From positions 1-64,000 of the forward strand of contig CBFIGX010000005.1 of assembly GCA_965662265.1 (NCBI GenBank): DNA of 64,000 nucleotides, given 5' to 3'. Below the pieces are notes generated by a model that was not told the origin of the DNA, ran no database searches, and was given only the letters and a program-made list of their open reading frames with translations. The stretch comes from CBFIGX01 sp965662265 (GTDB lineage Bacteria > Bacteroidota > Bacteroidia > Flavobacteriales > UBA7430). Shown here piece after piece: positions 1 to 8,680 of this stretch (its first letter is position 1; each line of letters starts with the position of its first letter). The translations under genes were made by a program, and so were the position numbers.

Positions 1-1
1 G

Positions 2-75
2 CGGTCTGGACGGGACTCGAACCCGCGACCCCCTGCGTGACAGGCAGGTATTCTAACCAACTGAACTACCAGACC
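2..75 (-). tRNA. tRNA-Asp (anticodon GTC)
   Basis: Read on the minus strand, the sequence begins GGTCTGG and closes with the complementary CCAGACC, so the acceptor stem pairs perfectly. The D arm (TAGTTCAGTTGGTTAGAATA), an anticodon stem CCTGC/GCAGG around a loop containing GTC, and the T loop GTTCGAGTC are all present. The discriminator base is G and the window edge cuts just after the first base of a possible CCA end. GTC decodes aspartate. A consensus Bacteroidota promoter lies about 39 bases upstream of the 5' end. Confidence 0.95.
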
Positions 76-113
76 AATTTTTGCTAAAGAACGTATTTTC
101 ATCTCAGCGAGTG

Positions 114-143
114 CAAATATAAATGATTTTTCAAGGCATACAA
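114..143 (-). promoter_or_regulatory. Promoter of tRNA-Asp, Bacteroidota type
   Basis: On the minus strand, TTG (141-143) is followed after 19 bases by TATATTTG (114-121). This matches the TTG-N(17-23)-TAnnTTTG consensus of the primary sigma factor of Bacteroidota. The predicted transcription start is near 107, about 30 bases before the mature tRNA 5' end. It is the cleanest example of this promoter type in the window. Confidence 0.62.
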
Positions 144-196
144 GTGCTTACCCTAAATAAACTGTTTTTATCTCTTTTTTTAGCTCCTAGATATAA

Positions 197-634
197 TTAT
201 GAATCATACATTATCCAGTCCAAAGCCAATCTGTAAGATTTCAAACCAAAACCACTAATACTAGCCTGGCACACAGGCGCCATTAGAGAGTTGTGTCTAT
301 AATCTTCTCTCGATTGTGGTTGAGAAATGTGTACTTCTATACATGGTGTTGAAATAGCTGCTATCGCGTCTGAAATAGAGATTGATGTATGTGTGTAACC
401 ACCGGCATTTAGGATGATATAGTCGAACGAAAATCCAACTTCTTGAATTTTATTGATTAGCTCTCCTTCTACATTACTTTGATAATATTCAACTTCTAGT
501 TCGGAAAATAAGACTACTAATTGTTCTAAATAACTATCAAAAGACTCATTACCATAAATTGTAGGCTCTCTTGTACCTAACAGATTTAAATTAGGCCCAT
601 TTATAATCATCACCTTTAACTTAGACTTATTCAT
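197..634 (-). CDS. aroQ: Type II 3-dehydroquinate dehydratase
   Basis: This cytosolic enzyme of the shikimate pathway dehydrates 3-dehydroquinate to 3-dehydroshikimate. The 145-residue length is typical of the dodecameric type II family. Visible hallmarks are NGPNLN (12-17), the catalytic Tyr27 on the flexible lid after LGTREPTIYG, the NAGGYTHTS loop (76-84; usually NPGAYTHTS) and EVHIS with catalytic His102 followed by the Arg-containing REDYR segment. The Gly in place of the usual Pro/Ala positions of the NPGAY loop is a mild variant. The gene is divergent from xerD with a 58-base gap, and its own promoter is not obvious. The ATG start places the first beta strand immediately at the N-terminus, as expected. 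Confidence 0.95.
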   Translation of the reverse strand: MNKSKLKVMIINGPNLNLLGTREPTIYGNESFDSYLEQLVVLFSELEVEYYQSNVEGELINKIQEVGFSFDYIILNAGGYTHTSISISDAIAAISTPCIEVHISQPQSREDYRHNSLMAPVCQASISGFGLKSYRLALDWIMYDS

Positions 635-663
635 AATATTCCCCCCGAATTGATCGCCTTTTA

Positions 664-671
664 TATCTTTG
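664..671 (+). promoter_or_regulatory. Candidate -7 element of xerD operon
   Basis: TATCTTTG matches TAnnTTTG and lies 21 bases before the chosen xerD ATG. A TTG at the ideal upstream spacing is missing, so only the -7 half is supported. It would serve xerD and the overlapping transporter gene. Its location also argues against the upstream TTG at 669 being the xerD start, because that codon sits inside the element. Confidence 0.4.
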
Positions 672-692
672 TTCCAATCGCTAATATATAAA

Positions 693-1592
693 ATGAAGTG
701 GAATAGAGCTATAGAAGAATACCGTAATTACTTGGTTTTAGAAAAGGCCTTGTCGAACAATACTGTAGACTCTTACATTAGTGATGTGAAGAGTCTTAAA
801 TCGTTCTGTATAGATCATGTTGACATACAGTCTTGTGGTGAAGTAAATATTGATACTCTTAGAGCTTTTCTGGTAATGCTCAATAAAACATCTAAATCGT
901 CTAAATCACAAGCTCGTATTATTTCAGGTATGACATCTTTCTTCGACTACCTCTCCCTAGAGAACCTGATCAAGACTAATCCATGCAAACAATTAGATAG
1001 ACCAAAGTATGAAAGAAAGCTACCTGATACTTTGAGTCAGGATGAAATTAACACCATCTTAAAATCAATTGATCTATCTAAAAAACACGGCGAGAGAAAT
1101 AGAACAATTATTGAAACATTATATTCCTGTGGCCTAAGAGTCTCGGAGTTAGTAAATTTAAAATGTTCTAACCTATTCCTCAAAGACTCTTATATGATTG
1201 TAGTTGGCAAAGGCGATAAACAGCGTTTAATACCACTTAGTAAAACCATAAAAAAATACTTAAGAAATTACATAACTAAAATTAGAGCTCATCAATCGGT
1301 ACAAAAAGGTCATGAAGATTACGTATTTCTGAACAATAGAGGTAAAAAACTAACACGAATGATGATTTTTACAATTGTAAAAAGACTTGTCGAAAAACTG
1401 GGGCTAAAAAAAACAATTAGCCCTCACACTTTTAGACACTCTTTTGCAAGCCACCTTCTAGAAGGTGGGGCAGACCTCAGGGCAATTCAAAGCATGCTAG
1501 GTCACGAAAGTATAAGTACGACGGAAATTTATCTTCACATTGATAGACGATTTATCAGAGAAGAAATTATAGCACACCATCCAAGAAGATGA
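693..1592 (+). CDS. xerD: Tyrosine recombinase XerD-like
   Basis: This site-specific recombinase belongs to the XerC/XerD family, which resolves chromosome dimers at dif near the division septum. With the ATG at 693 the protein has 299 residues, the standard Xer length. The N-terminal SAM-like core-binding domain (about 1-100) is followed by the catalytic domain with the full set of active-site residues: Arg149 (GLRVSEL), Lys173 (GKGDKQR), His245 and Arg248 (HTFRHS), His271 (LGHES) and nucleophile Tyr280 (TTEIYLH). An upstream TTG at 669 would add eight residues but overlaps the candidate promoter, so I reject it. The stop codon overlaps the next gene by an ATGA. The context is chromosomal, with no phage genes, so a housekeeping Xer is more likely than an integrase. 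XerC versus XerD is not settled by reading alone. Confidence 0.9.
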   Translation: MKWNRAIEEYRNYLVLEKALSNNTVDSYISDVKSLKSFCIDHVDIQSCGEVNIDTLRAFLVMLNKTSKSSKSQARIISGMTSFFDYLSLENLIKTNPCKQLDRPKYERKLPDTLSQDEINTILKSIDLSKKHGERNRTIIETLYSCGLRVSELVNLKCSNLFLKDSYMIVVGKGDKQRLIPLSKTIKKYLRNYITKIRAHQSVQKGHEDYVFLNNRGKKLTRMMIFTIVKRLVEKLGLKKTISPHTFRHSFASHLLEGGADLRAIQSMLGHESISTTEIYLHIDRRFIREEIIAHHPRR

Positions 1593-2779
1593 GAACCATG
1601 CCTCACCCCAACATATGGAAGCTTTTTGTTATAAAAGCATCACTCTGGTTTATGGTTATTATGCCAATCATTGTTTTATTTTTTCAAGACAATGGGCTTA
1701 GCCTTCATGAAATAATGATTCTACAAGCAAGCTACTCCTTTTCTGTAGCGGTTATGGAAATCCCTTCAGGATATGCTGCTGATTTATTAGGACGAAAAAA
1801 AACTTTATTACTGGGTTGTATACTGGCATTTATAGGCTTTAGTATTTTCTCGATATCATATGACTTTTGGTGGTTTTTAGTGGCAGAAATTATTCTTGGT
1901 TTAGGAAATAGTTTTATTTCTGGCGCAGACACAGCCCTGATGTACGACAGTTTGTTAGAAGTAGACGCTGAAGAGGATTTTCTAAAATATGAAGGTCGGT
2001 CTATTTCTATAGGGAACTTTTCGGAGGCAGGTGCTGGTATCTTAGGTGGTGTATTGGCTGCGAGCTCTTACAGATATCCGGCCTATGCTCAAGTGATTAT
2101 TGCTTTTTCTGCCATTCCATTTGCGTTTTTGTTAGTTGAACCTAAAATGCATAAAGAGCGTATCAAAAAATCTTGGAATAGTATTCTTAATGTGGTAAAG
2201 TATACCATGCTAGAATCAAAAATTCTTCGTACGCACATTCTCTACTCGTCAATTATTGGAGTAAGTACACTAATGATGGCTTGGCTGGCTCAGCCCTTTC
2301 TGAAAGAGCTAGGAATAAAAATGGAACACTACGGTCTTTTATGGGCCTTATTAAATATTTCTGTGGGCTTATCTGCCTTTATGGCTCATAAAATACAAAA
2401 ACAAATATCTGAATTCAAAAGCATACTAATAGTTGGTATCATTTGTGCTGCAAGTTATATATCAATTGCTTATAATTTTAACGAAATTGGACTGGTCATT
2501 TTGTTTTTATTTTATTTGAATAGAGGGTATGCAACGCCACTATTAAGAAATTTTATCAATAAACATTCAGACTCCAATATTAGAGCTACAGTGATGAGCA
2601 TCAGAAGTTTTGTAATACGAATATCTTTTGCTATTGTAGCACCTCTTATAGGTTGGTTAGCAGACAACAAGGGCCTGTCATTTGCATTTATGAGCATGGC
2701 GATATTACTAATTATGGCAAGCAGTTATTGCACCATTTGGTTTTATAGGAACAAAGCGGAAGTCAATAAAAAAAACTAA
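1589..2779 (+). CDS. MFS transporter
   Basis: This is a polytopic inner-membrane permease of the major facilitator superfamily, 396 residues with about 12 hydrophobic helices. The superfamily motif A is visible after helix 2 (GYAADLLGRKK, about 61-71). Helix pairs with short charged loops continue to the C-terminus, which ends in a Lys-rich tail. The substrate cannot be read from the sequence. The start ATG overlaps the xerD stop (ATGA), implying translational coupling. A second ATG three codons in is possible. The MbnP-like gene follows after 23 bases, so the transporter may be co-transcribed with the copper-protein pair, but a role in copper or peptide movement is only inference. Confidence 0.88.
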   Translation: MRTMPHPNIWKLFVIKASLWFMVIMPIIVLFFQDNGLSLHEIMILQASYSFSVAVMEIPSGYAADLLGRKKTLLLGCILAFIGFSIFSISYDFWWFLVAEIILGLGNSFISGADTALMYDSLLEVDAEEDFLKYEGRSISIGNFSEAGAGILGGVLAASSYRYPAYAQVIIAFSAIPFAFLLVEPKMHKERIKKSWNSILNVVKYTMLESKILRTHILYSSIIGVSTLMMAWLAQPFLKELGIKMEHYGLLWALLNISVGLSAFMAHKIQKQISEFKSILIVGIICAASYISIAYNFNEIGLVILFLFYLNRGYATPLLRNFINKHSDSNIRATVMSIRSFVIRISFAIVAPLIGWLADNKGLSFAFMSMAILLIMASSYCTIWFYRNKAEVNKKN

Positions 2780-2802
2780 ATTTACACATTAAATAAATTA
2801 AC

Positions 2803-3759
2803 ATGAGATATACTTATTTTATCAGTGCCGTTTTTCTATTAACCAGCCTAACCCACGCTCAAACTAAAGAATTAAAATTAGTTCTTAACCATTTGTATGA
2901 AGGAGAAACTTTTATTCCTAATAATACCTATCTACTGGAAGATTCTACAGCAATACAAATATCTAGACTCTCATATTATTTAAATATCAACGAAATATAT
3001 TCTAACTCAGACAGTGTTGAGTTTCAAGACAAATACTTATTGGTTAAAACAAATAATAATACTTACACAATTGGCGATGTAAGTTTAACCAACCTTACTA
3101 AAATGAGATTTCATCTTGGAGTTGATCCAGCATTAAATCACGAAGATCCTGCCTTGTGGCCTAACAACCATCCTCTAGCTCCTAAAGTTCCATCTATGCA
3201 TTGGGGGTGGACTGCTGGTTATATATTTATAGCCATAGAAGCGTTTCTAGATACAGACGGAGATGATGTATTTGAAACACCACTACAACATCATGCTTTA
3301 AGTGATGATTTTTACCTTCAATTTTTGCATGACATTGTTACTACAGAAGATGAATCATCGATTACAATTCATTTAAACATGAATTACGAGAAACTTCTAG
3401 ACAACTCCTCTTCATCTCAAGGAGGTATATTCCACGGAGCTCAAAATGAAAATATGGAGTTGATTTTAAATTTTAGACAAAATGATGTGATTACAAATCC
3501 ATTAGACTTATCAATACAAGAAAATAGTAGCAACAATAATCTTTTTAGCCTGTCTCCTAACCCTGTGTATAATATGCTAAGTATTAATGGTAAACCATCA
3601 ATATATGAGATTAAAGTGTATGATGTTTTAGGTGCTGTTGTATATAGCGACAAGCAATACCAAATGAATAGCTCTATCAATTTAGAACATTTAAAACCAG
3701 GAACTTACATTCTAAAGTTAAAAAATGATCATAAACATTATAAGTTTATAAAATACTAA
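2803..3759 (+). CDS. MbnP-like copper-binding protein with type IX sorting domain
   Basis: This 318-residue secreted protein has a signal peptide ending at THAQ (about 1-20). The middle part resembles the MbnP/MopE/CorA family: a beta-rich segment with HLGVDPALN (104-112), a Trp in PALWPNNHPLAP (Trp119) and MHWGWTAGYIFIAIEA (132-147). In that family a tryptophan is oxidised to kynurenine by a partner di-haem peroxidase, creating a Cu(I) site (established for MopE and MbnP). From about residue 245 a type A C-terminal sorting domain follows (SLSPNP, LKPGTYILKL, ending KFIKY), predicting export by the type IX system to the cell surface. The MbnH-like peroxidase starts three bases downstream, which strongly supports the pairing. 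Which Trp would be modified is not determined here. Confidence 0.82.
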   Translation: MRYTYFISAVFLLTSLTHAQTKELKLVLNHLYEGETFIPNNTYLLEDSTAIQISRLSYYLNINEIYSNSDSVEFQDKYLLVKTNNNTYTIGDVSLTNLTKMRFHLGVDPALNHEDPALWPNNHPLAPKVPSMHWGWTAGYIFIAIEAFLDTDGDDVFETPLQHHALSDDFYLQFLHDIVTTEDESSITIHLNMNYEKLLDNSSSSQGGIFHGAQNENMELILNFRQNDVITNPLDLSIQENSSNNNLFSLSPNPVYNMLSINGKPSIYEIKVYDVLGAVVYSDKQYQMNSSINLEHLKPGTYILKLKNDHKHYKFIKY

Positions 3760-3762
3760 TAT

Positions 3763-4752
3763 ATGCTAGGGCGATTAGTCGTATTGGGCTTGCTTGCTCT
3801 TTTGACGTCCTGTGGTAAAGACACAAATAGTAATAGCGATTATTATGTTTTACCAATACCAGAAGCTTTTCCTGAACCCTACATTCCTGAAGATAATCAA
3901 CTGAGTTGGGATCGTGTTAACCTGGGTAAACGTTTGTTTTACGACCCTATATTATCATCAGACAGTAGTATATCATGTGCTTCGTGCCACAAACAAGACT
4001 ATGCCTTTGCAGACAACATTCCAATTAGCCCTGGTGTAGAAAATCGTGTGGGACGTAGAAATTCAATGTCATTGGTCAATTTGGCTTATCACGACTTTTT
4101 TATGCGTGAAGGCGGTGTTCCTACCCTCGAAATGCAAGCTTTAGTTCCTATTCATGAACATAATGAAATGGGTTTCAATATTGTTTTAGCTGCTGAGCGC
4201 TTGCAATCTGACAGTAGCTACTACCAACAGAGTGTTAATGCCTATGCAAGAGCCCCAGACTCCTATGTGATTACTCGTGCTCTTGCTAGTTTTCAACGCA
4301 CCTTGATAAGTGGTAGTAGCCGTTATGACGAAAGACTATTAAACGCATCAGAATTAAGAGGTGAGGCCTTGTTTTATGAAGACGCGCTTGCATGTTACCA
4401 ATGTCATGGTGGATTTTTATTTACAAATCAAGGAATAGAAAATAATGGCCTTTATCTACACTATGAAGACTCAGGGCGTTATATGCTCACTTTTTTAGAT
4501 ACCGATATTGGAAGGTTCAAAGTTCCAACTCTGAGAAATATAGCGTATACTAGCCCATATATGCACGATGGCTCATTAGAGACTCTAGATGCTGTTATTG
4601 AGCATTATGCTAGTGGTGGGAAAAATCATCCTAACAAAAGTGAGTTTATTAGTGGTTTTTCACTTACTGATTCTGAAAAAAATGACCTCATCAACTTCTT
4701 AAAAAGCCTTAGTGATACTTATTTTCTAAATAACGAAGAGCTTGCCCCTTAA
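3763..4752 (+). CDS. MbnH-like di-haem cytochrome c peroxidase, lipoprotein
   Basis: This 329-residue protein belongs to the bacterial di-haem cytochrome c peroxidase/MauG superfamily. It has a lipoprotein signal with lipobox LTSC (Cys17). Two c-type haem sites are visible, CASCH (72-76) and CYQCH (211-215), plus DIGRFKVPTLRN and SPYMHDGSLETL typical of this family. In methanotrophs MbnH and the MopE-associated peroxidase oxidise a tryptophan of the partner protein to kynurenine. The gene lies three bases after an MbnP-like gene and 82 bases before ccsBA, whose product would attach its haems. It is probably anchored to the outer membrane facing the periplasm (inference). A classical H2O2-detoxifying peroxidase is the alternative, but the neighbour favours the MbnH role. 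Confidence 0.88.
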   Translation: MLGRLVVLGLLALLTSCGKDTNSNSDYYVLPIPEAFPEPYIPEDNQLSWDRVNLGKRLFYDPILSSDSSISCASCHKQDYAFADNIPISPGVENRVGRRNSMSLVNLAYHDFFMREGGVPTLEMQALVPIHEHNEMGFNIVLAAERLQSDSSYYQQSVNAYARAPDSYVITRALASFQRTLISGSSRYDERLLNASELRGEALFYEDALACYQCHGGFLFTNQGIENNGLYLHYEDSGRYMLTFLDTDIGRFKVPTLRNIAYTSPYMHDGSLETLDAVIEHYASGGKNHPNKSEFISGFSLTDSEKNDLINFLKSLSDTYFLNNEELAP

Positions 4753-4801
4753 CTTTATTGTTTTTTAACAAAACGTTTAAGATTCGGGACTTAGAAATGC
4801 G

Positions 4802-4809
4802 TAAATTTG
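4802..4809 (+). promoter_or_regulatory. Candidate -7 element of ccsBA
   Basis: TAAATTTG matches TAnnTTTG, 25 bases before the ccsBA ATG. No TTG is seen at the ideal upstream distance. It suggests ccsBA may have its own promoter in the 82-base gap after the peroxidase gene in addition to read-through. Confidence 0.4.
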
Positions 4810-4834
4810 CACTATAAATTATACACCCTTATAT

Positions 4835-7800
4835 ATGTTCAAGTCCATTTACGACAAACTAACTAGCACGCGAGCTTCAGCAATGTATATTCTTCTTTTT
4901 GCCATTGCTATAGGCGCAGCTACTTTTATTGAAAATGATTTTGGAACCAACACAGCTCAAAAACTAATTTACAAGGCTACATGGTTTGAGTTACTCCTTC
5001 TATTATTCTCATTAAGTCTTTTTCAAAACATGAGACGCTACAGATTATTTGAGCAAAAAAAATGGTCTACCCTCCTGTTTCATCTATCAGTTATTTTAAT
5101 ACTAATAGGTGCAGGAATTACACGATATATCGGCTATGAAGGGATGATGCACATAAGAGAAAATCAAAGTGCTAATACTTTTGTATCTACAGATAGTTAT
5201 TTAGAGTTTACGATGAATCAGGACGGTAAAACGTATGTGTTTCAAGAACCAGTATTATTTGGTTCATTAGGCTCTAGTAAATGGTCTCAACGCTATTTGA
5301 TAGACGAGACGATTGTAAAGGTAGAGGTAGAGGATTTTATTCCTAATCCAATAACTAAAATTGCAGAAAGTGATAATGGTATTGGTATTTTAAAAATTGT
5401 TCTTTCTGGAGCGAAAGGTAGAGAGGAGTACTACCTTAATGAAGGTGACATTAAAACCTTTGGCAGACTTACGTTTAACTTCAATGATTCTATTGTTGAA
5501 GATGCTATTAATATAAAGCCTGTGGGTGACGATTTGGAGTTTCAATACAACAAAGACTTAAATCGGATGGTGATGCAAACCCAACAAATAGATACTATTA
5601 GTGGCTCAGATAATTATCAAGAATTAAAGCTCCGATCTCTCTATAACAATGGAAGTAGTAATTTTGTTTTTGCAGAATATCTTCCAAAAGCCAAAAAAAT
5701 TGTTGTTGCAGATCACTTAAAAATGAATCCTTCGAGCCAAGGTGCTGTTAAATTGAATGTTAGTATTGATGGTGAAGAAAAATCGGGATTGATATACGGA
5801 AGAGCTGGAGTTATAGGTACACCAGGTGTTTTTGATTTAGAAAAAGCTAGTGTTTCTGCAGCATGGGGGTCTAAAGTGATAAGCCTCCCATTCCGAATAT
5901 ATTTAAATGATTTCATTCTCGACAAGTACCCAGGAACAAACAACCCTTCTTCGTATGAGAGTAAAGTCGTTCTAGAAGACCCTAAAAATAATGTTAATGA
6001 AGATTTTAGAATCTATATGAACAATATACTTAATTATGGTGGATATAGATTTTTTCAATCTTCCTATGACAAAGATGAAAAAGGAACTTATCTAAGCGTA
6101 AATCATGATTACTGGGGAACTCTTATTACATATATTGGCTATATACTTTTAACCATAGGGATGATAGGTACCTTACTTCAAAAAAACACAAGATTTAAAT
6201 ATCTCAGAACTCAGGTTCAAAAAATGCAAAAAGCATCTACTATGGTGCTATTCATATTTTTGAGTTTGGGCCATCAAGAGGCGGACTCACAAAATCTCAA
6301 CACAACTATCGATCCGCTTGACCATATGGTTTCTATAGAACATGCAACTCAATTTAGTCTTCTTGTAGTTCAAGATTTTAAAGGCAGAATGAAGCCTGTC
6401 AACACGATGAGTAATGAGATACTAAGGAAGATTTATCGAAAAAGTTCCTTTCAAGGGTTAAACTCTGATCAAATGATACTGAGTATGTTCGCTCATCCTA
6501 ATTTTTGGTATGACACTCCAATCATTAAACTAGGTAAACACAAGGATATACAAAGTTTATTAAACGTGGATAGTGATTTCGCCTCTTACAATCAATTTTT
6601 CACTGAAAAAGGAACTTATAAGCTACGTGAAGCTGTCGAGATGGCCCATAATGTAATACAAAAAGAGCGTGGTGTTTATGAAAAAGAGTTAATTAAAATT
6701 GATGAACGAGTTAACATACTCAACATGGTGTTTGGGGGTGGTTTCTTAAAAATAATTCCAAGCACTGACGACCCATCGAATACATGGGCATCTGTTCTAA
6801 ATAGAGAAACTAAAAATGAAGTAGCAGATAAATTCTTTTCCGCATACAAACCCGAACTTCAAAAAGCCATTGCAACGAATGATTACACATTCATTAACGC
6901 ACTAGTAACAGAATTAGGAGCCTATCAAAAAAGAGCTGCATCGTCTATTATTCCTAATGACACGAAACTAAAAGCAGAAGTACTTCTCAATAAGTTTAAC
7001 ATATTTAATCGTTTGGCTTTAGCAGATTTCCTGCTAGGAATGGCCTTACTTATCCTATTGTTTACTTCTGTGTTTAAGCCCAATTTAAAACTACAAACTA
7101 TTCATAAATTTCTTTTATCACTTATTATTGTGAGTTTTATTGTTCATACTGCTGGTTTAGGTTTACGCTGGTATGTGTCTGAAAGAGCTCCATGGAGTAA
7201 TGGCTACGAGTCTATGATTTATATAGCTTGGACTTCTGTTTTGTCGGGTATTATTTTTGCGCGTAAATCTGTTGGAGCTTTAGCTGCGACAATGGTCTTA
7301 GCTGCTACTATTCTCCTAGTATCTATGCTAAGTTTTTTAGATCCTGAAATTACTCCTCTAGTTCCAGTACTAAAATCATATTGGCTTACTATACATGTAT
7401 CCTTAGAGGCTGGTAGTTATGGCTTTCTCATGCTAGGTGCAATAATAGGACTTATTAACCTTTTACTTTATATATTTATATCTAAAAATAACAAAACCAG
7501 GATATTAAAAATGATTAAAGAAATGAGTTATATTAGTGAACTTACACTTATAGGTGGTTTGTTTATGATGTCTGTTGGTACTTATTTAGGTGGAATTTGG
7601 GCTAATGAATCCTGGGGTAGATATTGGGGTTGGGATGCTAAAGAAACATGGGCTTTGGTAACCATATTGGTATATACTTTTATTTTACATATGAGATTAA
7701 TACCAAAAATGAAAGGTTTTTATAACTATAATGTTGCTAGCTTATTTGGCTTGGCTTCGGTTATCATGACATACTATGGAGTTAATTACTACCTATCGGG

Positions 7801-7924
7801 TCTGCACTCATATGCTACTGGTGATCCAGTACCAATTCCAAACTGGGTATACTACACTGTAATAGCATTAATTGCAATAAGTATTTTGGCTTACTTTAAG
7901 AAAAAAGAACACAAACTTACGTAA
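4835..7924 (+). CDS. ccsBA: Fused cytochrome c synthase CcsBA (ResB-CcsA)
   Basis: This large inner-membrane protein (1029 residues) performs system II cytochrome c biogenesis: it moves haem across the membrane and ligates it to CXXCH apocytochromes. The N-terminal ResB/CcsB part has helices at about 15-35, 50-65 and 78-98 (with LLFHLS) followed by a long periplasmic region with ResB-type strands to about residue 420. A middle periplasmic segment (about 480-720) precedes the CcsA part, a bundle of helices from about 725. It contains the tryptophan-rich haem-binding WWD motif (ESWGRYWGWDAKETWAL, about 926-942), flanked by conserved histidines such as HVSLEAGSYG and HSYATG. The fused arrangement is usual in Bacteroidota. 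It follows the di-haem peroxidase gene. It converges tail to tail with the next gene, with no gap. Confidence 0.95.
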   Translation: MFKSIYDKLTSTRASAMYILLFAIAIGAATFIENDFGTNTAQKLIYKATWFELLLLLFSLSLFQNMRRYRLFEQKKWSTLLFHLSVILILIGAGITRYIGYEGMMHIRENQSANTFVSTDSYLEFTMNQDGKTYVFQEPVLFGSLGSSKWSQRYLIDETIVKVEVEDFIPNPITKIAESDNGIGILKIVLSGAKGREEYYLNEGDIKTFGRLTFNFNDSIVEDAINIKPVGDDLEFQYNKDLNRMVMQTQQIDTISGSDNYQELKLRSLYNNGSSNFVFAEYLPKAKKIVVADHLKMNPSSQGAVKLNVSIDGEEKSGLIYGRAGVIGTPGVFDLEKASVSAAWGSKVISLPFRIYLNDFILDKYPGTNNPSSYESKVVLEDPKNNVNEDFRIYMNNILNYGGYRFFQSSYDKDEKGTYLSVNHDYWGTLITYIGYILLTIGMIGTLLQKNTRFKYLRTQVQKMQKASTMVLFIFLSLGHQEADSQNLNTTIDPLDHMVSIEHATQFSLLVVQDFKGRMKPVNTMSNEILRKIYRKSSFQGLNSDQMILSMFAHPNFWYDTPIIKLGKHKDIQSLLNVDSDFASYNQFFTEKGTYKLREAVEMAHNVIQKERGVYEKELIKIDERVNILNMVFGGGFLKIIPSTDDPSNTWASVLNRETKNEVADKFFSAYKPELQKAIATNDYTFINALVTELGAYQKRAASSIIPNDTKLKAEVLLNKFNIFNRLALADFLLGMALLILLFTSVFKPNLKLQTIHKFLLSLIIVSFIVHTAGLGLRWYVSERAPWSNGYESMIYIAWTSVLSGIIFARKSVGALAATMVLAATILLVSMLSFLDPEITPLVPVLKSYWLTIHVSLEAGSYGFLMLGAIIGLINLLLYIFISKNNKTRILKMIKEMSYISELTLIGGLFMMSVGTYLGGIWANESWGRYWGWDAKETWALVTILVYTFILHMRLIPKMKGFYNYNVASLFGLASVIMTYYGVNYYLSGLHSYATGDPVPIPNWVYYTVIALIAISILAYFKKKEHKLT

Positions 7925-8680
7925 CTAATTTACGAGTGTACCTTGTTCAAGTAACAAAGGATATGAATAACCGGCTCCAAAATCTTTGTTCAGTGTAATT
8001 CGTGCCTTAAATGTTACGCTATCACCTAATTTAACATTATCATTACTAGTAATTACCAGATCGTATGAATCCAAGGTGCCATCTTTTATATGAATCCAAT
8101 TTCTATCTAAAATAGCCGTATTTACTTTCACACAAATACCAGATAAAAGCACCCATGAGCTAATATATTTTGTTGGATTCTCAACCAACTCAGCAATAGT
8201 TACAGAAATGGATTCAGAATTTTCATCAAATGGATAATCGGCACCTGTATCTTGATTGTCGAGGTTACCATGATTACAGTTTGGTCCATGAACATGCCCC
8301 TTGGTATTTAATGAAGATGCTGGTATTAAATTAGAGACTAAGTTGAGCTGCTCAAAAACTCTATTAAACTCTTTGCTGCTGAAATCTGTTTTAGGAATAA
8401 ATGAGCTGTATACATACTCCTTACCAATAACATACTCCCCCTTCTTTGTAGCCAACCAATAAGAAAGTGTATCCTCAGAAACGTACATATAATCGTAGTT
8501 ACCTCCCTCTAACAGCTCTAAGACAGTGACGTTATGCATTTGAGCTGATTGCTTATTAAATATACGTTCTCGGATTTCCGAATTGGCTATTTCTTTATCA
8601 TCAATTACTTTAGTAGAATTTGAGCAAGATGAATACAAAACAATAATACTAAGTACTAAAAGGTGAGGCAATCGAATCAT
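7925..8680 (-). CDS. Lipoprotein with HxHxxxCxH motif and C-terminal OB-like domain
   Basis: I chose the ATG at 8680 because it directly precedes a lipoprotein signal (LYSSC, Cys19); an ATG at 8704 would add eight residues before it. The mature 251-residue precursor contains an unusual HVHGPNCNHG segment (129-138), rich in potential metal ligands. The C-terminal 85 residues (LVENPTKYISSWVLLSG..., with RNWIHIKDG, DLVITSND, LGDSVTFKARI and KDFGAGYSYPLLLE) look like the OB-fold domain found in many periplasmic proteins associated with cytochromes. The gene abuts ccsBA tail to tail. A role in haem or metal handling is suggested by the motif and location but is not demonstrated. It has its own well-formed promoter at 8742-8773. 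Confidence 0.7.
   Translation of the reverse strand: MIRLPHLLVLSIIVLYSSCSNSTKVIDDKEIANSEIRERIFNKQSAQMHNVTVLELLEGGNYDYMYVSEDTLSYWLATKKGEYVIGKEYVYSSFIPKTDFSSKEFNRVFEQLNLVSNLIPASSLNTKGHVHGPNCNHGNLDNQDTGADYPFDENSESISVTIAELVENPTKYISSWVLLSGICVKVNTAILDRNWIHIKDGTLDSYDLVITSNDNVKLGDSVTFKARITLNKDFGAGYSYPLLLEQGTLVN

Noticed and set aside
693..1592. Possible integrase of a mobile element
   Set aside because: The length, full Xer residues and housekeeping neighbours, with no att-like repeat or phage gene nearby, fit a chromosomal XerD better. The tRNA-Asp at the left edge is separated from it by aroQ, and no duplicated tRNA 3' end was seen.
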